A stretch of DNA of 64,000 nucleotides from positions 186,001 to 250,000 of the forward strand of contig NZ_JAINRC010000009.1 of assembly GCF_020400655.1 (NCBI RefSeq), in the 5' to 3' direction. Numbering within the stretch: the first letter of the stretch is position 1; the number at the start of each line of letters is the position of its first letter. The position numbers were made by a program, and so were the translations under genes. Source of the stretch: Streptomyces spinosus. GTDB taxonomy: Bacteria > Actinomycetota > Actinomycetes > Streptomycetales > Streptomycetaceae. Below are positions 43,285 to 52,681 of this stretch, in pieces. Under the pieces are notes generated by a model. The model did not search any database and was not told the DNA's origin. It was given only the letters and a program-made list of their open reading frames with translations.

Positions 43285-44802
43285 ATGACCCACCCGCCTG
43301 ACACGGGACCGGCCCCGGTGCTGGCACTGAAGGGCGTCTCGAAGTCCTTCGGCGCCGTACGCGCCCTGAGGGACGTCTCCCTGGAGCTGCTGCCCGGCGA
43401 GGTGCACGCCCTCGCCGGTGAGAACGGCGCGGGCAAGTCGACGCTGATCAAGACCCTCGCCGGAGTGCACCGGCCGGACGCCGGTCAGGTGCTGCTCGAC
43501 GGCGAGCCCGTCGTCTTCCACGGCCCCGGCGACGCCCGTGACGCCGGCATCGCCGTGATCTACCAGGAACCCACCCTCTTCCCCGACCTGTCGATCGCCG
43601 AGAACATCTTCATGGGCCGCCGTCCCAGGCGCGCCCTCGGCCGCATCGACCACAAGGCCACCCACGCCGCCACGGCGGCCCTGATGCGGCGGCTCGGCGT
43701 CGACCTCGACCCCGGCCGGCCGGCCCGCGGCCTGTCCATCGCCGACCAGCAGATCGTGGAGATCGCCAAGGCGCTCTCCTTCGACGCCCGGGTCCTGATC
43801 ATGGACGAGCCCACCGCCGCGCTCACCGGCAGCGAGGTGGCCCGTCTCTTCGGCGTGGTCCGCACCCTGCGCGAACAGGGCGCGGCCGTGCTGTTCATCT
43901 CGCACCGGCTGGAGGAGATCTTCGAGATCTGCCAGCAGGTCACCACGCTGCGGGACGGCGCCTGGATCGCCGGTGAGCCGCTCGCCGGCATGAGCGAGGA
44001 CGACCTGGTGCGCCGCATGGTCGGCCGCGACCTGGCCGAGCTGTACCCGAAACAGGAGGTCCGCGCGGGCGAGGTCGCGCTCAGCGTGCGGCGGCTGACC
44101 CGCGAGGGTGTCTTCACCGACGTCTCCTTCGAGGTCCGGCGCGGTGAGATCGTCGGCCTCGCCGGGCTGGTCGGGGCCGGCCGCACCGAGGTCGCCCGGG
44201 CCGTGTTCGGCGTCGACCGCCGGGACGCGGGCGAGGTCGAGGTCGGCGGGCGCCGGCTCGCGAACGGCGCCCCGTCCGCCGCGATGGCGGCCGGACTCGC
44301 CCTCGTGCCGGAGGACCGGCGGGCCCAGGGACTGGTGATGGACATGTCCATCGAGCGGAACATCGGCCTGACCGGGCTCCGTACGACCTCCCGGGCCGGG
44401 CTGGTGAACCGGACCGCCGAACGCAGCCGGTCCCTGGACTGGGCCGTGAGGCTCCAGGTGAAGTACGCCCGGATCGCGGACGCCGTGTCCACCCTGTCCG
44501 GCGGCAACCAGCAGAAGGTCGTCCTCGCCAAGTGGCTCGCCACCGGCCCCCGGGTGCTCATCGTGGACGAGCCGACCCGGGGCATCGACGTCGGCACCAA
44601 GGCGGAGGTGCACCGGCTGCTCGGCGAACTGGCCGCCGACGGCGTCGCCGTCCTGATGATCTCCTCCGACCTGCCCGAGATCCTCGGCATGGCCGACCGC
44701 GTCCTCGTGATGCACGAGGGCCGGATCACCGCCGAGATACCCCGCGCCGACGCCACCGAGGAGACCGTGATGGCCGCAGCCACCGGGAGGGCCACCGCAT
44801 GA
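43285..44802 (+). CDS. Rhamnose ABC transporter ATPase (two nucleotide-binding domains)
   Basis: 505 aa; ATG with GAGGAG upstream. Two fused ABC domains of the ribose/rhamnose (RbsA-like) class: first Walker A GENGAGKST, signature-like LSIADQQIV, Walker B VLIMDEPTAAL; second domain has degenerate Walker A (GLVGAGRTEV), signature LSGGNQQKV and Walker B VLIVDEPTRGID. It powers sugar uptake through the two permeases that follow. Stop overlaps the next start (ATGA). Confidence 0.94.
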   Translation: MTHPPDTGPAPVLALKGVSKSFGAVRALRDVSLELLPGEVHALAGENGAGKSTLIKTLAGVHRPDAGQVLLDGEPVVFHGPGDARDAGIAVIYQEPTLFPDLSIAENIFMGRRPRRALGRIDHKATHAATAALMRRLGVDLDPGRPARGLSIADQQIVEIAKALSFDARVLIMDEPTAALTGSEVARLFGVVRTLREQGAAVLFISHRLEEIFEICQQVTTLRDGAWIAGEPLAGMSEDDLVRRMVGRDLAELYPKQEVRAGEVALSVRRLTREGVFTDVSFEVRRGEIVGLAGLVGAGRTEVARAVFGVDRRDAGEVEVGGRRLANGAPSAAMAAGLALVPEDRRAQGLVMDMSIERNIGLTGLRTTSRAGLVNRTAERSRSLDWAVRLQVKYARIADAVSTLSGGNQQKVVLAKWLATGPRVLIVDEPTRGIDVGTKAEVHRLLGELAADGVAVLMISSDLPEILGMADRVLVMHEGRITAEIPRADATEETVMAAATGRATA

Positions 44803-45866
44803 CGGTCACCACCGACGAGACCCCCGTCGCCGGGGTGCCCCGCTCCGGCGGCACCCGGCTGGTCGACCGGGTCTTCAAGATGCGCGAACTCGCCATCCTG
44901 GCCGTCTTCCTGGTGATGATCGCCGTCACCCAGGCCGGCAACAGCGAGTTCCTGTCCGAGCAGGGCATCAAGGACCTGCTCCTGAACGCGACGATCCTGG
45001 TGCTGGTCGCCACCGGCCAGTCACTGGTCGTCCTCAGCCGCAACGTCGACCTGTCCGTCGGCTCCACGCTCGGCATCAGCGCCTTCGCCGCCGGAACCTA
45101 CCTCCAGGGCGGCGGCAACGCGGTCGTCGCGATCCTCCTCGCCGTCCTGCTGGGCGTCGGCCTGGGGCTGCTCAACGGCCTGCTCGTCAGCCTCGGCCAG
45201 GTCCCCGCCCTCGTCGTCACCCTCGGCACCCTGTACGTCATCCGGGGCGTCGACTCCATCTGGGTCGGCTCCCGCCAGATCACCGCGGCCGACCTGCCCG
45301 GCGGCTTCGTCGACTTCGGCTCCGGCGGCGTCTCCGCGATTCCGTGGCTCGCCGTGATCGCGCTGGTGGTGCTCGTGGCGACGGGCTACTACCTCAAGCA
45401 CTACGGCAGCGGGCGGGAACTGTACGCCCTCGGCTCCAACCCGGAGGCCGCCCGGCTGGCCGGCATCCCGGTCCGCAAACGCATCCTGGCCGCGTACACC
45501 TTCTGCGGAGCGCTCGCCGGACTCGCCGGCGCCATGTACCTGGCCCGGTTCGGCAACGTCGACTCCGGCACCGGCAACGGCTACGAACTCACCGTCGTCA
45601 GCGCCGTGGTGGTCGGCGGCATCGCCTTCACCGGCGGCTCCGGCAGCGTCTACGGCGCCGCCCTCGGCGCCCTGCTGCTCACCTCGATCAACAGTGTGCT
45701 CCCCGCGCTCGGCGTCAGCTCCGTGTGGGTGCTCGCCATCAACGGCGTCCTGCTGCTGCTCGCCATAGCCGTCGACCGGATCGTGGCGCTGCGCGTGGCC
45801 GCCGCCCTGAAGAAGACATCGGCCCCCAGGAGGTCCGCCATGGCGAAGGAGAAGGCCGGTGCCTGA
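44799..45866 (+). CDS. Rhamnose ABC transporter permease 1
   Basis: 355 aa. BPD_transp_2 (RbsC-like) permease with about ten hydrophobic segments, including SLVVLSRNVDLSVGSTLGIS and the cytoplasmic loop YALGSNPEAARLAGIPVRK, plus FTGGSGSVYGAALGALLL. Coupled at both ends by overlaps (4 bp upstream, 8 bp downstream). Basic C-terminal tail (KKTSAPRRSAMAKEK). Confidence 0.93.
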   Translation: MTVTTDETPVAGVPRSGGTRLVDRVFKMRELAILAVFLVMIAVTQAGNSEFLSEQGIKDLLLNATILVLVATGQSLVVLSRNVDLSVGSTLGISAFAAGTYLQGGGNAVVAILLAVLLGVGLGLLNGLLVSLGQVPALVVTLGTLYVIRGVDSIWVGSRQITAADLPGGFVDFGSGGVSAIPWLAVIALVVLVATGYYLKHYGSGRELYALGSNPEAARLAGIPVRKRILAAYTFCGALAGLAGAMYLARFGNVDSGTGNGYELTVVSAVVVGGIAFTGGSGSVYGAALGALLLTSINSVLPALGVSSVWVLAINGVLLLLAIAVDRIVALRVAAALKKTSAPRRSAMAKEKAGA

Positions 45867-46833
45867 GTCGCTCACCCGCGCGGTCCGCTGGGACACGGTC
45901 GTCGGCGCGCTGCTCATCGTCCTGTTGCTGCTGTCGTTCGGCTTCGTCGACGGCTTCGGCAACGCCCTCAACCTGTCGTTCCTCATCGGCAACACGCTCC
46001 CGATCGCGCTGATCGCCCTGCCGATGACCCTGCTGGTCGTCGCCGGCGAGATCGACCTGTCCGTCGCGTCCACGGCCGGGCTGTCCGGCGCGGTGATGGG
46101 CAAGCTGTGGAACGAGGGCATGGCCATCGAGACGATCATCCCGCTGTGCCTGCTGCTCGGGGTGGCGTGCGGACTGGTCAACGGCCTGCTGGTGACCCGG
46201 CTCGGGCTGCCGTCGCTGGCGGTCACCATCGGCACGCTGGCCGCCTACCGGGGTGTCGCGCAGATCGTGCTCGGCTCCGACGCGGTGACGGACTTCCCCT
46301 CGCGGTACCTGGACTTCGCCGCCGGCCGCATCGGTGACTCCTTCCTGCCGCAGGCCTTCCTGCCCTTCCTGGTGCTGCTCGCCGTCGCCGTGGTGCTGCT
46401 GCACGCCACGCCGTTCGGCCGCTCGCTGTTCGCGATCGGAGCGGGCGAGGAGGCGGCGCGGTTCGCCGGGATCCGGGTGAAGCGGACCAAACTCCTGCTG
46501 TTCGTCGCCACGGGGGCCATGTCGGCGCTGACCGGCGTCTTCTGGGCGCTGCACTACGCCAGTGCCCGGTACGACAACGCCACCGGGCTCGAACTGTCCG
46601 TCGTCGCCGCCGTGCTGCTGGGCGGGATCGACTTCGACGGGGGCAGGGGCACGATCGGCGGTGCCGTCGCCGGTGTCTTCTTGCTCGGTGCGCTGCAGAA
46701 CGTGATGAGCCTGCTGAACGTCTCGGCCCAGTCGCAGATCGTCGTCACCGGCGTGCTGCTCGTGGTGTCCGTGCTGGGCCCCCGGGTCGCGCGGCAGATC
46801 TCCCTCGCCCGGGCGGCCGGTTCCACCGGATAG
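45859..46833 (+). CDS. Rhamnose ABC transporter permease 2
   Basis: 324 aa from GTG overlapping permease 1. RbsC-like: LLVVAGEIDLSVASTAGLSG, the loop FAIGAGEEAARFAGIRVKR, and DFDGGRGTIGGAVAGVFLL. Two different permeases suggest a heterodimeric channel, as in RhaPQ systems. Confidence 0.93.
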   Translation: MPESLTRAVRWDTVVGALLIVLLLLSFGFVDGFGNALNLSFLIGNTLPIALIALPMTLLVVAGEIDLSVASTAGLSGAVMGKLWNEGMAIETIIPLCLLLGVACGLVNGLLVTRLGLPSLAVTIGTLAAYRGVAQIVLGSDAVTDFPSRYLDFAAGRIGDSFLPQAFLPFLVLLAVAVVLLHATPFGRSLFAIGAGEEAARFAGIRVKRTKLLLFVATGAMSALTGVFWALHYASARYDNATGLELSVVAAVLLGGIDFDGGRGTIGGAVAGVFLLGALQNVMSLLNVSAQSQIVVTGVLLVVSVLGPRVARQISLARAAGSTG

Positions 46834-46840
46834 CCGGTCC

Positions 46841-46867
46841 GCCGGCCGCGGGCCGTCCGCGGCCGGC
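46841..46867 (+). other. GC-rich intra-operon hairpin before the binding-protein gene
   Basis: GCCGGCCGCGG (46841-46851), a 5-nt loop and the exact complement (46857-46867) form an 11-bp stem 8 bp after the permease stop. A hairpin between permeases and binding protein could stabilise the downstream message or attenuate read-through so that subunits are made in unequal amounts. No U tract follows. Confidence 0.5.
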
Positions 46868-46956
46868 CGCGCCCACACGGCGGAGCCGCACCGCCGTACC
46901 ACCCCGCGCCCCTGGAAGGGCGCACCACCCACACCTGACGACAAGGGGCCCATCCG

Positions 46957-48036
46957 ATGCTCAAGCCGAACCTCCGCCGCACCTGCGCCGCCCTCGCCGC
47001 CGGTACCTCCCTCGCCCTCGCGCTCACCGCGTGCGGCGGCACCACCAAGAAGGACGTCAAGGACGACAACGCCTCCGCCGCCTCGGCCGGCAAGGCCGAC
47101 CCGAACGCCGCCACCAAGAAGGGGCTGACCGTCGGCTTCCTGCCCAAGCAGGTCAACAACCCCTACTTCACCACCGCCGACAAGGGCGGCGAGAAGGCGG
47201 TCACCGAGCTCGGGTCCACGTACAAGGAGGTGGGGCCCAGCAGCGCCACCGACACCGCGGGGCAGGTGAGTTACGTCAACACGCTCACCCAGCAGCGGGT
47301 GAACGCCATGGCGGTGTCCGCGCAGGACCCGGGCGCGCTGTGCACCGCGCTGAAGCAGGCGATGAGCAACGGCATCAAGGTCGTCACCTACGACTCCGAC
47401 ACCAGCCCCGGCTGCCGCAACGCCTTCGTCTCGCAGGCCGGCGCCGAGGACCTGGGCCGTACCGAGGTGCAGTTGCTCGCCGAGCAGATCGGGTACAAGG
47501 GCGAGATCGCGATCCTGTCGGCCGCGCAGACCGCGACCAACCAGAACACCTGGATCGGCTACATGAAGGACGAGCTGAAGGACCCCAGGTACAAGGACGT
47601 CAGGCTCGTCAAGATCGCCTACGGCAACGACGACGCCCAGCAGTCCTTCCAGCAGACCCAGGGCCTGCTCCAGGAGCACCCGAACCTCAAGGGGATCATC
47701 TCCCCGACCACCGTCGGCATCAAGGCGGCGGCCCAGTACCTGTCGGGCTCCAAGTACAAGGGCAAGGTCAAGCTGACCGGGCTCGGCACCCCCAACGACA
47801 TGCGCAAGTACGTGAAGAACGGCACCGTCGACGCCTTCGAGCTGTGGGACCCGGCCAAGCTCGGCGACCTGGCCGCCCGGACCGCGGTCGCGCTGGCCTC
47901 GGGGCAGATCACCGGCAAGGAGGGCGAGACCTTCAAGGCCGGCACCACGACGTACACCATCGGCAAGGACGGCGTGATCAACCTGGGCAAGCCGACCGTG
48001 TTCGACACCAAGAACATCGACCAGTTCGACTTCTGA
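46957..48036 (+). CDS. rhaS: Rhamnose-binding lipoprotein of the ABC transporter
   Basis: 359 aa. A lipoprotein signal with lipobox LALTAC is followed by a Lys/Ala-rich linker and a periplasmic-binding-protein type I domain (LTVGFLPKQVNNPYF; AMAVSAQDPGALCTALKQA; VVTYDSDTSPGCRNAFV; ISPTTVGIKAAAQYL). It captures the sugar outside the membrane. The 123-bp gap from the permease gene contains the hairpin at 46841. Confidence 0.92.
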   Translation: MLKPNLRRTCAALAAGTSLALALTACGGTTKKDVKDDNASAASAGKADPNAATKKGLTVGFLPKQVNNPYFTTADKGGEKAVTELGSTYKEVGPSSATDTAGQVSYVNTLTQQRVNAMAVSAQDPGALCTALKQAMSNGIKVVTYDSDTSPGCRNAFVSQAGAEDLGRTEVQLLAEQIGYKGEIAILSAAQTATNQNTWIGYMKDELKDPRYKDVRLVKIAYGNDDAQQSFQQTQGLLQEHPNLKGIISPTTVGIKAAAQYLSGSKYKGKVKLTGLGTPNDMRKYVKNGTVDAFELWDPAKLGDLAARTAVALASGQITGKEGETFKAGTTTYTIGKDGVINLGKPTVFDTKNIDQFDF

Positions 48037-48054
48037 GACGACGGGGGCCAGTTG

Positions 48055-48375
48055 ATGCGGCGTGTGTGCTTCCTGCTGAAGGTCAGGGCGGACCGGCTCG
48101 ACGAGTACCGTGAGCGGCACGCGGCCGTCTGGCCGGAGATGCTCGACGCCCTGAAGGCGACCGGCTGGCACAACTACTCGCTGTTCCTGCGCGACGACGG
48201 CCTGCTCGTCGGCTATCTGGAGACCGACGACTTCGCCGCCGCCCAGGCCGGCATGGCCGCCACCGACGTCAACGCGCGCTGGCAGAGGGACATGGCACCG
48301 TTCTTCGAGTCGCTGGACGGTGCCCGGCCCGACGAGGCCATGCGACCGCTCACCGAAGTGTTCCACCTCGCGTGA
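48055..48375 (+). CDS. rhaM: L-rhamnose mutarotase
   Basis: 106 aa; ATG 48055 chosen over the adjacent TTG because GGGGG lies at a better distance. RhaM/YiiL family: FLLKVRADRLDEYRERHAAV, VWPEMLDALKATGWHNYSLF and FHLA at the end. It interconverts alpha and beta anomers of L-rhamnose to feed the isomerase. Last gene of the transporter operon, 18 bp after the binding protein. Confidence 0.93.
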   Translation: MRRVCFLLKVRADRLDEYRERHAAVWPEMLDALKATGWHNYSLFLRDDGLLVGYLETDDFAAAQAGMAATDVNARWQRDMAPFFESLDGARPDEAMRPLTEVFHLA

Positions 48376-49314
48376 CGCGGGAGCCGAGCGGATGAGACCG
48401 TCCACCAGCAGGCAGGGCGCCGCCCCACGGGACGCCCACGCCGTCCGTGCCGTCCGCCACCGCGGCCCGGCCGGCACCGACTCCTGCCGGAGGAACGGCC
48501 CGTCGACCTGCCAGGGCCACCGGCGCACCGCCGCGTCCACCGCGGGACACGGGGCGCTCGTGGCCCGCCGGGCGGACGACGGCTCCTCCCGCGCCGAGTC
48601 CGCCGCCGGGCCGCCGGACCACCCGGCGTCCACGGCCTGGACCTGGTCCGCCTCCGGGGCCGCGGGGACGACCCTGGACGGGCCGGCGACCGCACCGCGC
48701 CTCACCTGCCCGCGGTTCGTCACCACGCCCGGGGGCCGGCACCGGTCCGGCTGCCGCGCCGGCGTCCCCTCCAACGGCCGCAACACCCGCGCCGGCGTCC
48801 CCTCCAACGGCCACAACACCCGTGCCGGGCACGGCGGTTCGCGGTGGGCCGAGCCGGGGGAGGGGACCGGCACCCGCACCGCCGAGCACGTCCCCGGCAC
48901 CGTCCGGTGCACCGGCCCGGCGGGCCGCCCGCACGCCGCCGTCGCCCATGTTCCGGGCCGTCCCGGGCAGCGCGGCACGGACGGCGGCGCCGACGGCACC
49001 GCGCACGGACGCGCCTGCCACCTGTGCGAGACTGCCTCCAGGCGGCCGGCGGAAGACCGGGACCCCCGTCCCGCTCCGCTCCGGTCAGCGCACCGAGCCC
49101 CTCCCCGACCGGTACGGCAACGCCTGCGCCGTCCTCCCGTTCCGGCCGGATCGCCGCGGCCCGCGGGCCCGGACACCGTTCGTCGTTCCCGTACCGGGGG
49201 AAGTCCGCCGGCCTGACGCCCTCGGCGTCGCCGGTGACCGGCTTCGCCCTGACGGCGTGACGGTAATGTGAAGGTCGTCCCGCCGCATCCCCGTTCCCTG
49301 GAGGTCCAAGCCCG
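48376..49314. other. No gene supported; contains a 33-bp direct repeat
   Basis: This 939-bp stretch between rhaM and the LacI gene has open frames on both strands, all of low-complexity Arg/Pro/Gly/Ala composition, with no family recognised and no good ribosome site. A 33-bp unit, CGCGCCGGCGTCCCCTCCAA and 13 more bases, is present twice in tandem (48755-48787, 48788-48820) with one mismatch. It may be the relic of a lost gene, since regulator and transporter genes are otherwise tightly packed. Confidence 0.5.
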
Positions 49315-50352
49315 ATGGCCCAGTCGGTGGGTATCAAGGACGTCGCCCGCGCCGCCGGAGTGTCGGTGGGCACGGTGTCGAACGTCATCAACCGCCCGGA
49401 CACCGTCGCCGGCGAGACCCGTGCGCGCGTGCTGTCCGCGATCGACCGGCTCGGCTACGTCCGCAGCGAGTCGGCGCGCCAGCTGCGGGCGGGCCGCAGC
49501 CGGATCATGGGGCTGCTCGTGCTCGACATGGGCAACCCGTTCTTCGTGGACGTGGCGCGCGGGGCCGAGCGCGCGGCCCGGGACGCCGGGCTCGGCGTGA
49601 TGGTCTGCAACAGCGCGCAGGACGCCGCCGAGGAGGCCGAGTACCTGTCGCTCTTCGCCGAACAGCGGGTGCGGGGCGTCCTGCTCACCCCGGCCGACGC
49701 CACCGGCCGCAACATCGCCGCCTTCCGCCGGCACGGCATCCCGTTCGTGCTGGTCGACCGGGTCGCCGAGGGCACCACCGAGTGCTCGGTCTCGGTGGAC
49801 GACATCGCGGGCGGCGCGCTGGCCGTCCGGCACCTGGTGGACGCCGGGCACCGCTCGATCGCCTACGTCAGCGGGCCGCCCGGGCTCAACCAGGTCCGCG
49901 ACCGGCGCACCGGCGCGCTGAACGCCCTCGCCGAGGCCGGGCTCGGCCCCGAGGCGCTGCGCGAACTGCCCACCGAACGGCTCGACGTGGCCGCCGGCCG
50001 GGACGCGGGCGCCCGGCTGCTGGGCCTCGCCGACCGGCCCACCGCCGTGTTCTGCGCCAACGACCTGCTCGCCCTCGGCGTGCTCCAGGCCATGTACGCG
50101 GCGGGCGTGACCGTCCCGGACGACCTGGCGATCGTCGGCTACGACGACATCGAGTTCGCCGCCGCGGCCGCCGTACCCCTCACCTCGGTGCGGCAGCCCG
50201 CCGTCACGATGGGCGCCCTCGCCGCCGGACTGCTGCTGGAGGAGACCGAGCAGGGCGAAGGCGAGGGCAAGGGCAGACGGGCGCACGAGCACCGGCGGGT
50301 GGTGCTCCAGCCGGAGCTGGTGGTGCGCCGCTCCAGCCTCGCCGCACGCTGA
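49315..50352 (+). CDS. LacI-family repressor, probable rhamnose regulator
   Basis: 345 aa; ATG with TGGAGG upstream. The LacI helix-turn-helix is GIKDVARAAGVSVGTVSNVI, the hinge is ESARQLRAGRSRIMG, and the ligand-binding domain has NPFFVDVARGAERAARDAG, VLVDRVAEG and DLAIVGYDDIEFAA. It lies at the end of the rhamnose gene block. The two LacI-type dyads in the rhaI/transporter intergenic region (43055, 43221) are the probable binding sites; rhamnose or a phosphorylated intermediate would be the inducer. Confidence 0.92.
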   Translation: MAQSVGIKDVARAAGVSVGTVSNVINRPDTVAGETRARVLSAIDRLGYVRSESARQLRAGRSRIMGLLVLDMGNPFFVDVARGAERAARDAGLGVMVCNSAQDAAEEAEYLSLFAEQRVRGVLLTPADATGRNIAAFRRHGIPFVLVDRVAEGTTECSVSVDDIAGGALAVRHLVDAGHRSIAYVSGPPGLNQVRDRRTGALNALAEAGLGPEALRELPTERLDVAAGRDAGARLLGLADRPTAVFCANDLLALGVLQAMYAAGVTVPDDLAIVGYDDIEFAAAAAVPLTSVRQPAVTMGALAAGLLLEETEQGEGEGKGRRAHEHRRVVLQPELVVRRSSLAAR

Positions 50353-50401
50353 GCCCCGCGGTGCACTTGCCGCGCCGGTGCACCCGCCGCGCCGGGGCGC
50401 G

Positions 50402-50518
50402 CGCCGACCGGAAGCGCCGACGGGAGGCGCCGATCGCGGACGTCGATCAGAGGCGCCGACGGGAGGCGTCGATCGCGGACGTCGACCGGAGGCGCCGACC
50501 AGAGGTGCTGACCGGAAG
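50402..50518. repeat. Nine tandem 13-bp repeats
   Basis: Nine consecutive 13-mers of the type CGCCGACCGGAAG/CGCCGACGGGAGG fill 50402-50518 without gaps. Three-unit (39-bp) higher-order periodicity is visible, because the second to fourth units recur as the fifth to seventh with few changes. They are preceded by two 17-bp copies of GTGCAC(T/C)... at 50360-50395. No gene is seen in 50353-50609. Confidence 0.88.
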
Positions 50519-50609
50519 TTCAGTAACAATCCATGATCCCGGGGCTCGGCCCACACCGGCTCATGTGCTCAACTGGGAGACGTCCAGCCCGTCCGTCCCA
50601 GGAGACCCG

Positions 50610-51911
50610 TTGAGCCTCAGTTACCGCCAGCCCGGCGTCGTGCTCACCGACCGCCACTTCACCGTGCCCCTCGACCACGCCGATCCGGGCGGCGAGACCA
50701 TCGAGCTGTACGCCCGCGAGGCGGTGGCGAGCGACAAGGCCGGGCGGGACCTGCCCTGGCTGGTGTACCTGCAAGGCGGCCCCGGCTTCGGGGCGAATCG
50801 TTTCGTCGGACGTCAGGCCTGGCTCGACCGGGCCTTGGACGAGTACCGCGTCCTGCTCCTCGACCAGCGCGGCACCGGACGCTCCACGCCCGCCACCCGG
50901 CAGACGCTCCCGCTGCGCGGCGGCCCCGCCGCCCAGGCCGACTACCTCACCCACTTCCGCGCCGACTCCATCGTCCGCGACTGCGAGGCCATCCGCCCCC
51001 AGCTCACCGGCGGTGCCCCGTGGACCGTGCTCGGCCAGAGCTTCGGCGGCTTCTGCACGGTGTCGTACCTCTCCCTCGCCCCCGAGGGCATCGCCACCGC
51101 GATCATCACCGGCGGCCTGCCCTCCCTGCACGCCCACGCCGACGACGTCTACCGGGCCGCCTACCCCCGCATCGAGCGCAAGGTCGCCGCGCACTACGCC
51201 CGCTACCCGCAGGACGTGGAGCGGGCCCGCCGGATCGCCGACCACCTCCTCACCCACGACGTGGTCCTGCCGAACGGCTACCGCCTCACCGTCGAGGCCT
51301 TCCAGTCCCTGGGCCAGATGCTCGGCACGAGCGACGGCAGCCACCGGCTGCACCACCTCCTGGAGGACGCCTTCGCGGTGACCCCGGCCGGCCTGGAGCT
51401 GTCCGACGCCTTCCAGGAACAGGCCCAGTCCCTGCTGTCGTACGCCTCCCACCCCCTCTACGCCCTCGTCCACGAGACGATCTACGGCCAGGACGCGCGC
51501 CCCACCGCCTGGTCGGCCGAGCGCGTCCGCGCCGAGTTCCCGCAGTTCGACGCGGCCAAGACACTCACCGGCGACGGTCCGGTCCTGTTCACCGGCGAGA
51601 CCGTCCACCCCTGGATGTTCGACTCCGACCCGGCCCTGCGCCCCCTGCGCGAGACGGCCGGCCTGCTCGCCGCCCGCACCGACTGGCGCCCCCTCTACGA
51701 CCCCGCACGGCTCGCCGCCAACGAGGTCCCGGCCGCCGCGGCCGTCTACCACGACGACATGTACGTCGACAGCGGCCACTCCCTGGAGACGGCCGGCGTG
51801 ATCCGCGGCCTGCGCCCGTGGGTCACCAACGAGTACGAGCACGACGGCCTGCGCACGGGCGCACCCCGCGTCCTGGACCGGCTGCTGGCGCTGGTGCGTG
51901 ACGAGGTATGA
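50610..51911 (+). CDS. Proline iminopeptidase-like alpha/beta hydrolase
   Basis: 433 aa from TTG 50610, supported by AGGAG five nt upstream and by the family N-terminus (VVLTDRHFTVPLDHADPGGE). Motifs: oxyanion loop YLQGGPGFG, LLDQRGTGRS, nucleophile elbow GQSFGGF, catalytic Asp region in YHDDMYVD, and His in DSGHSLETAG. The S33 family cleaves N-terminal proline or other small amides/esters. No signal peptide is seen, so it is cytoplasmic. Monocistronic. Confidence 0.88.
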   Translation: MSLSYRQPGVVLTDRHFTVPLDHADPGGETIELYAREAVASDKAGRDLPWLVYLQGGPGFGANRFVGRQAWLDRALDEYRVLLLDQRGTGRSTPATRQTLPLRGGPAAQADYLTHFRADSIVRDCEAIRPQLTGGAPWTVLGQSFGGFCTVSYLSLAPEGIATAIITGGLPSLHAHADDVYRAAYPRIERKVAAHYARYPQDVERARRIADHLLTHDVVLPNGYRLTVEAFQSLGQMLGTSDGSHRLHHLLEDAFAVTPAGLELSDAFQEQAQSLLSYASHPLYALVHETIYGQDARPTAWSAERVRAEFPQFDAAKTLTGDGPVLFTGETVHPWMFDSDPALRPLRETAGLLAARTDWRPLYDPARLAANEVPAAAAVYHDDMYVDSGHSLETAGVIRGLRPWVTNEYEHDGLRTGAPRVLDRLLALVRDEV

Positions 51912-52353
51912 GGGCGGTAAGCGGATGTTCAGGTCGTAGCCAGAAGGATACCCAGCGTAATTGAAACGATATAAACTGGTGGCCTGTATCACAAATACGC
52001 CGGGAACGATATTGCGACAGTCTTTTTGATCAAGGGAAAGCGCAGGTGGGCGGGGTGACGCAGGCGGTCTGCCCGGCTTTGTTTCCCCGGCCCACATGGT
52101 GAGATGAGCGCGGTGTAAGTCGATCCATTGCTGTACATAGGAATCCACTAGGCGGCGCTGAGCCCTGGAGACCCAAAAGGCCGACGGCTCCCTGCGCCAA
52201 CAGGAAGCCGCCGTATGGGATTTGACAGCGCTACCGAAAGGTGGTCGACCATCAACACCAACACCTTGCCACGCGGTGACGCGGACGCCACTGGCATAGA
52301 CCAGTGCGCTGGTGCGTACGTAGTGTGCCACGGCCTCGCAGCCGGGAGCCACC
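51912..52353. other. Lower-GC island without a recognised gene
   Basis: The first ~200 bp are close to 50% GC, far below the surroundings, with TTGAAACGATATAAACTG around 51962 and a TTTTTGATCAAGGG string near 52022. A minus-strand frame through 52020-52200 (for example RRLVDSYVQQWIDLHRAHLT) has protein-like composition but continues into low-complexity sequence and lacks a start. I interpret it as acquired or decayed DNA. Confidence 0.5.
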
Positions 52354-52668
52354 GTGTGTAACACGTTCACCAGCCGACAGGTCGACTTCTGGCTCGACGA
52401 TCTGAACCAGTTACAGCGTCGGGACGAGCGGATCCTGTTCGGTTGCGCGATCGCCACGTGGATTATCGCGGTCGCATGTTACTGCGGGGTTGCGTATTGC
52501 GGCATCACCGGGAAACCTGCGGCGACAGCTGCGTGTGTGTTCTTCGGAACCCTGATCGGAGGCTGGGGCCTCGTCCTGTTCAAAAAGGCCAAAAGGCTCC
52601 GCCACCACCGCCGTGTCCGCAACCGGCAGGTCGAGCAGCTGCGCCGGCAGCCCCCGGCCGTGACCTGA
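52354..52668 (+). CDS. Small two-helix membrane protein, unknown function
   Basis: 104 aa from GTG 52354 with GGGAG six nt upstream. An N-terminal segment (VDFWLDDLNQLQRRDERILF) is followed by two membrane helices (GCAIATWIIAVACYCGVAYC; AACVFFGTLIGGWGLVLF) and a strongly basic tail. Codon use is less GC-biased than in the neighbours, in keeping with the lower-GC island upstream. I do not recognise a family. A strong hairpin follows its stop. Confidence 0.6.
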   Translation: MCNTFTSRQVDFWLDDLNQLQRRDERILFGCAIATWIIAVACYCGVAYCGITGKPAATAACVFFGTLIGGWGLVLFKKAKRLRHHRRVRNRQVEQLRRQPPAVT

Positions 52669-52681
52669 GCCGACTCGACTC

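Noticed and set aside
50402..50518. CRISPR array
   Set aside because: Units are 13 bp and contiguous with no spacers, and no cas genes are present. The same holds for the arrays at 23792 and 31088.
45739..50556. Very long minus-strand open frame opposite the rhamnose transporter genes
   Set aside because: It is antisense to five well-supported genes and has low-complexity Gly/Val/Asp composition, the usual shadow of high-GC coding DNA.
51960..51980. LacI-type operator half (TGAAACGATA) in the low-GC island
   Set aside because: Resembles one arm of the site at 43055 but has no matching arm and no gene start at a suitable distance.
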